From Acidobacteriota bacterium (lineage in GTDB: Bacteria; Acidobacteriota; Terriglobia; Bryobacterales; Bryobacteraceae), in assembly GCA_023436715.1 (NCBI GenBank), contig JAEZIJ010000248.1:1-64000 (forward strand): a DNA stretch of 64,000 nt, written 5' to 3'. Below the pieces are notes generated by a model. The model saw only the letters and a program-made list of their open reading frames with translations, had not been told where the DNA came from and did no database searches. How positions within the stretch are numbered: the first letter of the stretch is position 1; each line of letters opens with the position of its first letter. The position numbers and the translations under genes were made by a program. Below are positions 7,619-15,689 of this stretch, piece by piece.

Positions 7619-8329
7619 TTGCCGGCAGGGCGGAAGCGGAGATTCCGGTGCCAGGGGACTTTGGAGCGCGAGGCGCGCGAAGCGGGCTTTGCGCTCGTGG
7701 CGGGCGCCGATGAGGCGGGCCGCGGATCGCTGTTCGGCTCGGTGTACGCTTCCGCCGTTATTCTTTGTCCGGAACGCCCCATCTACGGCTTGCGGGACAG
7801 CAAAGAGCTTCCGGCGGAACGCCGCGAGGAACTCGCGGCCGGGATTCGGGAGCGGTCGGTGGCCTGGGCAGTTGCGGCCGTCGATGCGTTCGTTATCGAC
7901 CGGATCAACATATACAACGCCTCCTGCCTGGCCATGACGCGCGCCTTGGAACAACTCGCCCCGCCTCCCGATTACGCCCTCCTGGACGGTGTTCGTCTGG
8001 ACATTTCCCTTCCCTACAATCGCGTGGTTCATGGCGATGCGCGGTGCCAGGCGATCGCGGCGGCATCGATCCTTGCCAAGACGGCGCGGGACGAGTGCAT
8101 GAGGGAGTGGGACCGTGCGTTCCCAGAATATGGGTTGGCGCGCCACAAAGGATACGCTACGGCGGAACATTTGCAGGCGCTGACCGCGTACGGTCCGACG
8201 ATGCAGCACCGCTTCAGCTACGAACCGGTTCGCGCCGCGTGCCCACGGTCATTCTGGCCAATCCTCTCGCTCCGGGAGGAGTTGCATTTCGCATGGCGCC
8301 CGGGGGTGGCAATGGGGCATGCGGGGTGA
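7619..8329 (+). CDS. rnhB: Ribonuclease HII
   Basis: 236 residues from a TTG start five bases after rplS; another TTG at 7661 is possible. It removes ribonucleotides misincorporated in DNA. The type 2 RNase H signature GADEAGRGSLFGSV (about residues 29-42) carries the first Asp-Glu pair. The other acidic sites are in YALLDG (about 122-127) and the downstream DECMREWD, and KTARD and GYATAEHLQAL are also as in the family. The C-terminal 25 residues beyond YGPTMQHRFSYEPV are not conserved. Placement after rplS is standard. Confidence 0.94.
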   Translation: MPAGRKRRFRCQGTLEREAREAGFALVAGADEAGRGSLFGSVYASAVILCPERPIYGLRDSKELPAERREELAAGIRERSVAWAVAAVDAFVIDRINIYNASCLAMTRALEQLAPPPDYALLDGVRLDISLPYNRVVHGDARCQAIAAASILAKTARDECMREWDRAFPEYGLARHKGYATAEHLQALTAYGPTMQHRFSYEPVRAACPRSFWPILSLREELHFAWRPGVAMGHAG

Positions 8330-8336
8330 TTTGGCG

Positions 8337-8663
8337 ATGGGGATAGACGATCCGGCGCGGGCAGATGAAAACGTGGCTGTCGAAGAAGGGGGAAACCACC
8401 GCTGGTGGCATAAGCTCGGCGCGCTAGTGTACGTGTTCTTCTGCTTTGAAATCGGCATCTTCCTGGTGCTGTTCCCCTGGCTGGATCTGTGGCAGCGCAA
8501 CTTCATCGCGGGCCTGGCGCCCGGGTTCACCGAGGTGTGGAACAGCCCTTACCTGAAGGGAGCGGTAAGCGGACTCGGGGTACTGGACATCGGCATCTCC
8601 TTCTCCGAGTTGTTCCGCCTGCGCCGCTTTGCGAGAGGGCCGTCGTCCGACCGGATACAATAA
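8337..8663 (+). CDS. Small two-helix membrane protein, unknown function
   Basis: About 108 residues from the ATG at 8337, with GGGGTG eight bases ahead; an ATG at 8319, inside the end of rnhB, is an alternative. After a charged N-terminus (DDPARADENVAVEEGGNHRW) there is one clear membrane helix, LGALVYVFFCFEIGIFLVLFPW (about residues 29-50), a WNSPYLKGAVSGLGVLDIGISF segment that may be a second helix, and a basic tail. I do not recognise the family. It sits between rnhB and the lepB cluster and shares their direction, so it may belong to the secretion unit. Confidence 0.7.
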   Translation: MGIDDPARADENVAVEEGGNHRWWHKLGALVYVFFCFEIGIFLVLFPWLDLWQRNFIAGLAPGFTEVWNSPYLKGAVSGLGVLDIGISFSELFRLRRFARGPSSDRIQ

Positions 8664-8688
8664 AAGGTTGACGCAATCGAGGAGAGCC

Positions 8689-9477
8689 TTGGATCGAACG
8701 AAACCTACCGTGGCGGAAGAGACGCCGGAGCGATCGAAGAACGGCAGACACGACACACACCGCGGGACGATCGCCGAGTGGACGGTCACCATCATCCTGC
8801 TGCTGTTCGGGACGACGACGCTGGTGCAGGCCTTCGTCATCCCGACCGGCTCGATGGAGGACACGTTGCTGATCGGCGACCATCTGCTGGTGGATAAGCT
8901 GAGCTACGCTCCATCGGGCTCCGTGGCCCAGCACCTGCTGCCCTATGAGGACGTGAAGCGCGGGGATATCATCGTCTTTCGCTATCCCGAGGACATCAAC
9001 CAGACATTCGTCAAGCGCGTCATCGGTGTGCCGGGCGACCGGATCAGGCTGGTTGACAAGCAGGTCTACCGTAACGGGAAGAAGCTCAACGAGCCGTACG
9101 TCTATCACAAGACCGAATGGATCGACCCATACCGCGACAATTTTCCCGGTCCTGCGAATTCACAAGTCCTCGACCGCGGCTTGGACATGCTGGACAAGCA
9201 TGTAGTAAACGATGAGGTGATCGTTCCTCCCGGCAGCTACTTCGCGATGGGCGACAACCGCGATTCCTCACTCGACAGCCGTTACTGGGGATTCGTGCCG
9301 CGAGAAAACATCATCGGGAAGCCGCTGATCATCTACTGGTCCTACAACGCGACCACCGAGGCGTTATCGGGACCGACGCTCGGCTTCGACCACCTCCGGG
9401 ACCTTGTGCAGAATTTCTTCACAAAGACGCGCTGGCGCCGCACATTCAAGCTGGTGCAGGGGTATTCCGCCAATTAG
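8689..9477 (+). CDS. lepB: Signal peptidase I (first of three)
   Basis: 262 residues from a TTG at 8689, chosen because GAGGAG is just ahead and because upstream codons overlap the previous gene. One N-terminal membrane helix (about 32-50), then the S26 catalytic domain. The nucleophile Ser55 is in IPTGSMEDT and the general base Lys109 in FVKRVIGVPGDR. Conserved box E is YFAMGDNRDSSLDSRYWGFVPRENIIG. It cleaves signal peptides at the outer face of the inner membrane. TACAAT at 8656-8661 may be a -10 for this cluster. Two more paralogues follow within 10 bases each. Confidence 0.95.
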   Translation: MDRTKPTVAEETPERSKNGRHDTHRGTIAEWTVTIILLLFGTTTLVQAFVIPTGSMEDTLLIGDHLLVDKLSYAPSGSVAQHLLPYEDVKRGDIIVFRYPEDINQTFVKRVIGVPGDRIRLVDKQVYRNGKKLNEPYVYHKTEWIDPYRDNFPGPANSQVLDRGLDMLDKHVVNDEVIVPPGSYFAMGDNRDSSLDSRYWGFVPRENIIGKPLIIYWSYNATTEALSGPTLGFDHLRDLVQNFFTKTRWRRTFKLVQGYSAN

Positions 9478-9486
9478 GGCACTCCG

Positions 9487-10245
9487 ATGGCAGACGCAAA
9501 GGACCGGCCAGCAGGGGATAAGCCGCGCGGGTTCATTGCCGAGTGGACTGTGCTCATCATCGTCCTGCTGTTCGGGACGACGACCCTGTTGCAGGCGTTC
9601 GTAGTGCCGACCGGATCGATGGAAAGCACCATCCTGATCGGCGACCACCTGTTCGTGGACAAGCTGGCTTACGCACCTTCCGATGGCGTCGCCAACCACT
9701 TGCTGCCTTACAAGGATGTGCAGCGCGGGGATATTATCGTCTTCCGGTGGCCGCCGGACCCCAGACAACCCTATGTAAAGCGGGTGATTGGCGTCCCGGG
9801 CGACCGGATCAAGCTCGTCAACAAGGACGTTTATCGCAACGGCCGGAAACTCAGCGAGCCTTACGTTCAACACATCGCGCGGAACTTCGATTCCTACCGC
9901 GACAACTTCCCCGCCCCGCCGAGCATGTTCGTAGACTCGCGCGCGCGGAGCATGCTGATGGGGAACGTGGTCAACGGCGAACTCGTGGTGCCCCCGGGGC
10001 AGTACTTTGCGATGGGGGACAATCGCGACAATTCGTCCGACAGCCGCTATTGGGGATTCGTGCCGCGAGAAAACATCATCGGCAAACCGCTGATCATCTT
10101 CTGGTCCTATGATGCGCCGACCGAGGCACTAATGGATTCCAGGCCGGTGAATCCGGACCATCTGCTGGACATTGCGGTGAACTTTTTCACGAAAACGCGC
10201 TGGCGAAGGACACTCAAGCTGGTGCGGGCATACCCGGGCATGTAA
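9487..10245 (+). CDS. lepB: Signal peptidase I (second of three)
   Basis: 252 residues, ATG start nine bases after the first copy. The layout is the same: a membrane helix at about residues 20-38, catalytic Ser44 in VPTGSMEST, Lys98 in YVKRVIGVPGDR, and the MGDNRDNSSDSRYWGFVPRENIIGKP box. The substrate-binding loop between these differs from copy 1 (HIARNFDSYRDNFPAPPSMFVDS against YHKTEWIDPYRDNF), which may mean different substrate preferences; that is inference. All active-site residues are present, so it is not a decayed duplicate. Confidence 0.94.
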   Translation: MADAKDRPAGDKPRGFIAEWTVLIIVLLFGTTTLLQAFVVPTGSMESTILIGDHLFVDKLAYAPSDGVANHLLPYKDVQRGDIIVFRWPPDPRQPYVKRVIGVPGDRIKLVNKDVYRNGRKLSEPYVQHIARNFDSYRDNFPAPPSMFVDSRARSMLMGNVVNGELVVPPGQYFAMGDNRDNSSDSRYWGFVPRENIIGKPLIIFWSYDAPTEALMDSRPVNPDHLLDIAVNFFTKTRWRRTLKLVRAYPGM

Positions 10246-10247
10246 TC

Positions 10248-11036
10248 GTGGCTGAAAACGAAAGCACGGCGCAGGTGGCAGAGACTGCCGCTACGGAATC
10301 GCCAGAGGGAACGCGCCGTCCGGCGATTGCGGAATGGGCGATCACGCTCATTCTGCTTCTGTTTGCGACGACTTCGCTCGTCCAGCCATACGTGATTCCA
10401 ACGGTCTCGATGGAAGATACGCTGCTCCGGGGAGACCACCTGCTGGTCGATAAGCTGTCATACGCTCCGGACGGGCCGCTGAGCAGCTACATCCTGCCAT
10501 ACCGCGAGGTTGCGCGCGGCGACATCATCGTGTTCCGCTGGCCCATCGACCTGCGGCAGAACTACGTCAAACGCGTGATTGGCGTGCCCGGCGACCGCCT
10601 GCGGATCGTGAACAAGCAGTTGTACCTCAACGGCGCGCCGGTCGCGGAGCCGTACGTGTTCCACAAGACCGCCTACTTCGATTCCTACCGGGACAATTTT
10701 CCGGGAGAGCCGAATGTCCGGCTCGAGGCGCCGGGTTTGGCAATGCTTGAGCAGAACGTGGTGAACGGCGAGGTCGTGGTGCCGCCCGATCACTACTTCG
10801 CGATGGGCGACAACCGCGACAATTCGCTCGACAGCCGCTATTGGGGATTCGTGCCGCGGCAGAACATCATCGGCAAACCGCTGCTGGTCTTCTGGTCCTA
10901 CGATGCTCCGACAGAGAGGCTGGCCGATCCGAACATCATCAACCTGGACCACATGGCCGATCTGGCGAAGAACTTTTTCAAGAAGACGCGCTGGAACCGC
11001 ACGTTGCGGATTATCCGAGGGTACGGGCTGAGGTGA
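10248..11036 (+). CDS. lepB: Signal peptidase I (third of three)
   Basis: 262 residues from a GTG two bases after copy 2. Catalytic Ser54 and Lys108 are kept (IPTVSMEDT, YVKRVIGVPGDR), but the residue before Ser is Val rather than the usual Gly, unlike the other two copies. The box MGDNRDNSLDSRYWGFVPRQNIIGKP is intact. A longer polar N-terminus (AENESTAQVAETAATESPEG) precedes the single membrane helix. The gene ends just before the repeat array and is probably the last of the transcription unit beginning upstream at rplS or lepB. Confidence 0.93.
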   Translation: MAENESTAQVAETAATESPEGTRRPAIAEWAITLILLLFATTSLVQPYVIPTVSMEDTLLRGDHLLVDKLSYAPDGPLSSYILPYREVARGDIIVFRWPIDLRQNYVKRVIGVPGDRLRIVNKQLYLNGAPVAEPYVFHKTAYFDSYRDNFPGEPNVRLEAPGLAMLEQNVVNGEVVVPPDHYFAMGDNRDNSLDSRYWGFVPRQNIIGKPLLVFWSYDAPTERLADPNIINLDHMADLAKNFFKKTRWNRTLRIIRGYGLR

Positions 11037-11053
11037 CGGTGAGTCCGGTGAAA

Positions 11054-11122
11054 GCCGGCAGCAGGGGCTAAAGCCCAGTGATTGTGGCGCTGTACGGCAC
11101 GGCTAAAGCCGTGCCCTGATAC
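11054..11122 (+). repeat. Two-hairpin dispersed element, copy A
   Basis: About 69 bases with two short hairpins: GGGCT-AA-AGCCC (about 11066-11076) and GGCACGGCT-AA-AGCCGTGCC (11096-11115), followed by CTGATAC. The same composite, with the same two stems and nearly the same spacing, lies at 53036-53102 in the opposite orientation. It begins the tandem array downstream. Confidence 0.75.
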
Positions 11123-11512
11123 GGTTCGTGTGGGTGCACGAGCACGCGGGTTATGCAACCGTGCCCTAATACAGTCGTGTGGGTGCGCGGGCCCGCGGGT
11201 TATGCAGCCGCGATGGCCAAGGCCGTGCCCTGATACGGTTCGTGTGGATGCGCGGGCGCGCGGGTTATGCAACCGCGACGGCTGAAGCCGTGCCCTGATA
11301 CCGTTCGTGTGGGTGCGCGAGCGCGCGGGTTATGCAACCGCGACGGCTGAAGCCGTGCCCTGATACGGTTCGTGTGGGTGCACGAGCGCGCGGGTTATGC
11401 AACCGCGACGGCTGAAGCCGTGCCCTGATACGACTCGTGTGGGTGCGCGGGCCACGCGGGTTATGCAACCGCGGCGGCCCTGATACGGTTCGTGTGTGCG
11501 CGAGCGCGCGGG
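11107..11512 (+). repeat. Tandem array of about 65-bp hairpin repeats
   Basis: About seven direct repeats starting near 11108, 11159, 11222, 11287, 11352, 11417 and 11472. The central ones have an exact 65-base period; the second and last are shortened. Each unit runs GCCGTGCCCTGATAC, GTTCGTGTGGGTGC, GCGAGCGCGCGGGTTATGC, AACCGCGACGGCTGAA. It holds two potential stems: ACGGCT/AGCCGT across unit junctions, and CGCGG-GTTATGCAA-CCGCG within the unit. No gene is in this 476-base gap; the ORFs across it are repeat artefacts. There are no unique spacers, so it is not CRISPR. Confidence 0.88.
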
Positions 11513-12736
11513 TTACGCAGCCGCGCGTTTCAGCACTTTCGTCAGCACGCTGACCGCACGGTCGACTTCCTTCGCGGTGATGATGTAGGGCGGCAGGAAC
11601 CGCAGCACCTTATCGTGCGTGCAGTTGATCAGCAGACCTTCGGCCATTGCGTCGAGGACGATTTGCTTGCCCGGGATGTCCAGCTCCATGCCGATCATCA
11701 AGCCGAAACCCCGGACCTCGCGGATGAATCCGAAGTGACGGGACAACCCGGAAAGCTCGGCGCGGAACTGGGCGCCCAGAGAATGTATTGAGGGCAGCAG
11801 CCCTTCCAGAATGTCAAGGAACTCGAGCGCCACGCGGCAGGCCAACGGGCCGCCGCCAAACGTGGTGCCGTGCATTCCTGGAGCGATCGTCGCGGCGGCT
11901 CTTTCATTGGCGATCAGCACGCCGAGAGGCAGACCGCAGGCAAGCGGCTTGGCGGCGACCGCGATATCGGGCAGGATCGCGGGCTCGGCCAACTGGTAGG
12001 CGAAATACTTGCCCGGGCGTCCGACGCCGCACTGGATTTCATCAAACACGAGCAAGGCGTTGTGCCGCTTCGCCAGATGCGCGACCTTCTGCACAAACTC
12101 GGGGTTGAGCGGGTAGACACCACCCTCGCCCTGAATCCACTCCATGATGACGCCTGCCGTATTCGGGCCGATGGCCGCCTCGGCGGCTGCCATGTCGTCC
12201 GGAGGGATGAATTTCACCCCGGCAAGCAGGGGCTCGAAATCCTTGCGGTACTTCGCCTGGCCGGTCACCGAGATGGCGCCGATGGTCCGGCCGTGGAACG
12301 AATTATCGAGCGACACGATTTCGTGCTTCTCCGGCCCGCACTTTCCGCCGTGGGACCGGATCATCTTGATGGCGGCCTCCATAGCTTCGGTTCCGGAGTT
12401 GCAGAAGAAACTGCGCTGGAGTCCACTGATGGCGGCCAACCGCTGGGCGAGGCGCCCCTGATACTCGTGATAGTAAAGGTTCGAGGAATGGATCAGACGC
12501 GCCGCCTGCTCGCGAACCACTCGCATGATCCGCGGATGAGCGTGGCCGAGCGCGCTCACACCGATGCCGGCGATGAGGTCGAGGTAACGTTTTCCATCCA
12601 GATCGTAAAGGTAACAGCCCTTTCCGCGATCGAGCACGAGCGGATACCTGCCGTAGTTTTGCAACAGGTACTGGCGTTCCAGGTCCATGACCTCCTGCGC
12701 GCCGGCTGAAGGACTGGACTCCGAGGGGGTAAGCAT
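11513..12736 (-). CDS. argD: Acetylornithine/succinyldiaminopimelate-type aminotransferase (class III)
   Basis: 407 residues from the ATG at 12736; an ATG at 12688 (MDLERQYLLQNYGRYP) would fit the family N-terminus better and give 391. The frame is open further upstream but only as antisense of the next gene. Class III PLP enzyme: FFCNSGTEAMEAAIKM (about 113-128), SFHGRTIGAISVTG, the LVFDEIQCGVGRPGKYFA cofactor segment, KPLACGLPLG with the PLP lysine, and HGTTFGGGPLACRVALEFL. Probably converts N-acetylglutamate semialdehyde to acetylornithine, but the family is broad (GABA and ornithine transaminases are alternatives) and no arg genes are nearby. The stop codon lies in repeat-like sequence. 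Confidence 0.85.
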   Translation of the reverse strand: MLTPSESSPSAGAQEVMDLERQYLLQNYGRYPLVLDRGKGCYLYDLDGKRYLDLIAGIGVSALGHAHPRIMRVVREQAARLIHSSNLYYHEYQGRLAQRLAAISGLQRSFFCNSGTEAMEAAIKMIRSHGGKCGPEKHEIVSLDNSFHGRTIGAISVTGQAKYRKDFEPLLAGVKFIPPDDMAAAEAAIGPNTAGVIMEWIQGEGGVYPLNPEFVQKVAHLAKRHNALLVFDEIQCGVGRPGKYFAYQLAEPAILPDIAVAAKPLACGLPLGVLIANERAAATIAPGMHGTTFGGGPLACRVALEFLDILEGLLPSIHSLGAQFRAELSGLSRHFGFIREVRGFGLMIGMELDIPGKQIVLDAMAEGLLINCTHDKVLRFLPPYIITAKEVDRAVSVLTKVLKRAAA

Positions 12737-12788
12737 CTTTTTATCATAGCTTGCAGCGTGTTGCCGCGTGTTAACATCGAGGTGCAGA

Positions 12789-13985
12789 ATGACCTGGAAG
12801 TACGCTGCTCCCCTTGCCGTTTGCCTGAGCATTCGTGCGCTCGCCGCGGCTGTTCTACCCGCCGGAACCGAGTTGGAAGTCCGCCTCAAGACAAAGGTGG
12901 CCAGCAACGCATCCAAACCGAAAGACGCGGTGGAGGCGGTGCTGATACGGCCGGTTGTGGTTGACGGAACTATCGCCGTCGAGGCGGGTACGCCGTTGCG
13001 CGGCGAGGTCACGAAGGCGACGCCGATCACCGCGCCCGACGAACGTGCAACACTCGATATCGCATTCACCTCGCTCGGCGATGCCAAGATTGAAGGCCGC
13101 ATCACCGCGGTCGATAACGCACGGGAGACGGTGGATCGGACTGGACGGATCACGGGCATTCTCGCGTCTGAAACTCCCACCGCGAGGCTTGACCAGGGCG
13201 TCGAGCGGGTCGCGAAGAAGTACGGCAAGCTCGGCGATTTTCTTCAGGGCTTGAAGTCCTCCATCTTCAAAGAGCCAGAGCCGGAGATCGTGTACGAACC
13301 GGGCGTCGAGATGAAGGTCGCGCTGCAAAAGGCCGTGGACTGGAAAGCTGCGCCGGGGACCGCGTCGCCAATCGTTCCCGTCTCGCCGGAGGCGGATATT
13401 TACGCCCTGGTGAATTCCCAGCCCTGGCAAACCACAACGCCGGGAGAACAGCCGATTCCTTCGGACCTCACCAACCTGATGTTCCTGGGCTCCGAGGAGC
13501 AGCTTACGGCAACGTTCCAGGCCGCGGGCTGGGCGACGGCCGCGCAGTTGAATACGGGTTCCGGGCTCGAGGTGGTTCGAGCGGTGGCGGAATCACGCGG
13601 ATACAAGGAAGCACCGATGTCGGTGCTGCTGCTCGACGGCAACAAGCCGGACCTCGTGTTCCAGAAGCAGAACAATACGTTCGCGATGCGGCACCACTTG
13701 AGAATCTGGCGGAGGCCGGGAACGTTCCAGGGACGCACGATCTGGGTGTGCGCCGCGACGCACGACATCGGGATTGAGTTCTCGCCCGAGAAACGCAACT
13801 TCATCCACAAGATCGATTCGGAGATCGACCGGGAGCGAGCGAAGGTGGTGAGCGACCTTGTGTTCACGGGGCGGGTCAAAGAGCTGTCGCTTGTGGAACG
13901 CCCGGATGCGCCCCGGCACAGCGAGAATGCCACAGGAGACAAGCTGGAGACGGACGGCCGGATGGCGGTTCTCGTGCTGAACTGA
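12789..13985 (+). CDS. Exported LssY_C-domain protein
   Basis: About 398 residues from the ATG at 12789 (MTWKYAAPLAVCLS), preceded by GAGGTG; this gives a clear signal peptide ending near ALAA. The middle (about 30-120) is beta-rich and contains GTELEVRLKTKV and GTPLRGEVTKA, like a small sheath domain. The C-terminal 180 residues match my memory of LssY_C: FLGSEEQLTATFQAAGW, PDLVFQKQNNTFAMRHHLRIWRR, WVCAATHDIGIEFSP, HKIDSEIDRERAKVVSDL. LssY was named from a Legionella secretion locus, but its activity is unknown. Divergent from argD by 52 bases. Confidence 0.75.
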   Translation: MTWKYAAPLAVCLSIRALAAAVLPAGTELEVRLKTKVASNASKPKDAVEAVLIRPVVVDGTIAVEAGTPLRGEVTKATPITAPDERATLDIAFTSLGDAKIEGRITAVDNARETVDRTGRITGILASETPTARLDQGVERVAKKYGKLGDFLQGLKSSIFKEPEPEIVYEPGVEMKVALQKAVDWKAAPGTASPIVPVSPEADIYALVNSQPWQTTTPGEQPIPSDLTNLMFLGSEEQLTATFQAAGWATAAQLNTGSGLEVVRAVAESRGYKEAPMSVLLLDGNKPDLVFQKQNNTFAMRHHLRIWRRPGTFQGRTIWVCAATHDIGIEFSPEKRNFIHKIDSEIDRERAKVVSDLVFTGRVKELSLVERPDAPRHSENATGDKLETDGRMAVLVLN

Positions 13986-13993
13986 GCGAGCCC

Positions 13994-14758
13994 TCAGCTA
14001 TACCTGCGAAAAAAGTAGTTGCCGGCAAGCCCTTCGAAGTAGAGCGCACCGGCGCGCGGACTCACTTCGAGAGACGGATCCTTCACGAATCCGTTGTGCC
14101 AGAGCTCCCACGCGCCGGGGGCGAGACCGCCGACCAGGCACTTCACGGGACCTTCGCGCTCGACGAAAAAGAACTGCGGCTCGCGGGCGCTGCGGACCTC
14201 GTTGTGAAAGAGGATCACCCACTCGCCCGCGCGAACTCCGGCGAGATCGACACTCCCGACGAATTCGACGCGCTCGGCTGAGGTTTGGCCAAACTGCATG
14301 GCGCAGAGAAACAGGCTTTCGGGCGATGCGCTCGTCTGGGAGATCGCGATGCGGCCCGTCGCGGCCTCGATCTTTCCGTCATCTCCCGGAAGGAGGATCG
14401 AAGCTTTCACCGCGCGCCGCGAAGGCAGGGCGGCCGTGACCACGTTTCCGCGGAGAACGGGTTCCGCGAAGCCTTCCAGATGATAAATGGCGCGGGGCGA
14501 GGGTACGATGTCGAAAGTCACGAGGGTAAGAGAGGCGGCGTCGGGCTTCAGAACTACGAACGAACGCCTGCGTTCGCCCACGGCCACCGCCAGGAAAGCG
14601 AATTCCGGGTGAAGCGGGTCAGGCCCGAGACTGTACCCCAGCGCGGCGGCACTCGCGGCGTCGGCGCCAAGCAGCGCGAAGAGGAATTTTCGCTCGTGCC
14701 ATGCGGGGGATTCCAACAGCGCCTGTATGTCGTGCGCGTTCAGCGGCGGGGTCTGCAC
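13994..14758 (-). CDS. Hypothetical protein, 254 residues
   Basis: I do not recognise this family. There is no signal peptide or membrane helix. The N-terminus MQTPPLNAHDIQALLESPAWHERKFLFALLGAD looks helical, and the rest alternates short strands with many hydrophobic pairs (SFVVLKPDAASLTLVTFDIV, GEWVILFHNEVRSAREPQFFFVER). It ends convergently eight bases from the LssY_C gene and is followed at 14771 by the DUF1848 gene's stop, so it may be downstream of that gene in one unit (12-base gap, same strand). The normal codon pattern and a full-length frame suggest a real gene. Confidence 0.65.
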   Translation of the reverse strand: MQTPPLNAHDIQALLESPAWHERKFLFALLGADAASAAALGYSLGPDPLHPEFAFLAVAVGERRRSFVVLKPDAASLTLVTFDIVPSPRAIYHLEGFAEPVLRGNVVTAALPSRRAVKASILLPGDDGKIEAATGRIAISQTSASPESLFLCAMQFGQTSAERVEFVGSVDLAGVRAGEWVILFHNEVRSAREPQFFFVEREGPVKCLVGGLAPGAWELWHNGFVKDPSLEVSPRAGALYFEGLAGNYFFRRYS

Positions 14759-14770
14759 GAGTAGAAGGTA

Positions 14771-15658
14771 TCACACTGAGGGTTTCGCGAAGAGGAATTC
14801 GCCTTCGGGATCGTGCGCGCGGTACCGCTCGCGAGCTGTCGAACGGCTGCGGACGGCGTAGCAGTACACGCAGCCGTGCGGGCAGGTATCATATTCGCCG
14901 ATGTCGCGCGATTGACAGCAGCCGCAACCCGAACGGTGGGCGCGGGCGGGCGCGTGGACTGCCCGGCCTGCCACATCGCTCAGCCGCACAGGATCTATGC
15001 AGCGGGCATCGGAGATTTCACCGGACAGGAACTCGCGCTGCCCGCAAACGCTCAATGCGATGCCGAACGAGCGCGCGCAGCAGGCCAGCGTGCTCAACAG
15101 GGCGTGCTTGTCTTCAGCGGGCGGGTCGCTCCATGTGAAACCCGCAGCGAGAGCCGCGCGATCCATGTTCTGCTTCGTCTTGCGATAGATCTGCGCGAAT
15201 GAGACCACCACCTCGTCGGTGTAGCCTTCGAGAGAGCGCGCGATTCGTTCGAAGTTCCGCACGTGGAAATCAGGCGGCGTGATCGACGAGAGCACGATGG
15301 TGTCATACCGCCACACGGCAACACGCGGGCCGTACTCATCGTGCAGCGCCTTCACATGCTCCACGGAGCGGGTCGCATCGATCACCGAAGACTCGAGCGC
15401 TCGCGGGTACGCGTTGATTGTGTACTGGACTACGAACGGCAGACCGCGCCGGCGCACCTCGGGAAGGTGCGTGAGAAACGGCCCGATGTTCCTGGTCCAG
15501 AACACGAATGCCTCGACGTCCCCTGGCATCAGCGAGACCCGGAAGGGCTTGCCGCCGTAGGGGTTCAACACGCGGCAGTACCCCGCCCTGAGGCGGTTGG
15601 CGAACCACGGTCCATAGAACGCCGGGATATCGGTCTTGTAGCTGGCTGAGACGATCAC
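14771..15658 (-). CDS. DUF1848 protein with C-terminal radical-SAM-like cysteine motif
   Basis: 295 residues. DUF1848 hallmarks: the N-terminus IVSASYKTDIPAFYGPWFANRL, VFWTRNIGPF, VQYTINAYP, VWRYDTIVLSS. Near the end, CGCC is followed by CPHGCVYCYA, a CX3CX2C at Cys259, Cys263 and Cys266. This is the spacing used by radical SAM enzymes to bind a 4Fe-4S cluster, but it sits at the C-terminal end instead of the N-terminal. The family is described as uncharacterised with such a cysteine cluster; a permuted radical SAM fold is my inference. It may be co-transcribed with the hypothetical gene downstream. Confidence 0.85.
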   Translation of the reverse strand: MIVSASYKTDIPAFYGPWFANRLRAGYCRVLNPYGGKPFRVSLMPGDVEAFVFWTRNIGPFLTHLPEVRRRGLPFVVQYTINAYPRALESSVIDATRSVEHVKALHDEYGPRVAVWRYDTIVLSSITPPDFHVRNFERIARSLEGYTDEVVVSFAQIYRKTKQNMDRAALAAGFTWSDPPAEDKHALLSTLACCARSFGIALSVCGQREFLSGEISDARCIDPVRLSDVAGRAVHAPARAHRSGCGCCQSRDIGEYDTCPHGCVYCYAVRSRSTARERYRAHDPEGEFLFAKPSV

Positions 15659-15689
15659 GAAAACTTCAGGCTATCACCGGAAGACGGGC

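Noticed and set aside
11082..11468. Small open frames within the 11-kb repeat array
   Set aside because: They only translate the repeats (peptides such as VGARARGL repeated), without a start signal or family.
11107..11512. CRISPR array
   Set aside because: Units follow one another with no unique spacers, are 65 bases long and internally palindromic, and no cas genes are near.
12737..13228. N-terminal extension of the aminotransferase
   Set aside because: It is antisense to the LssY_C gene and shows no aminotransferase features.
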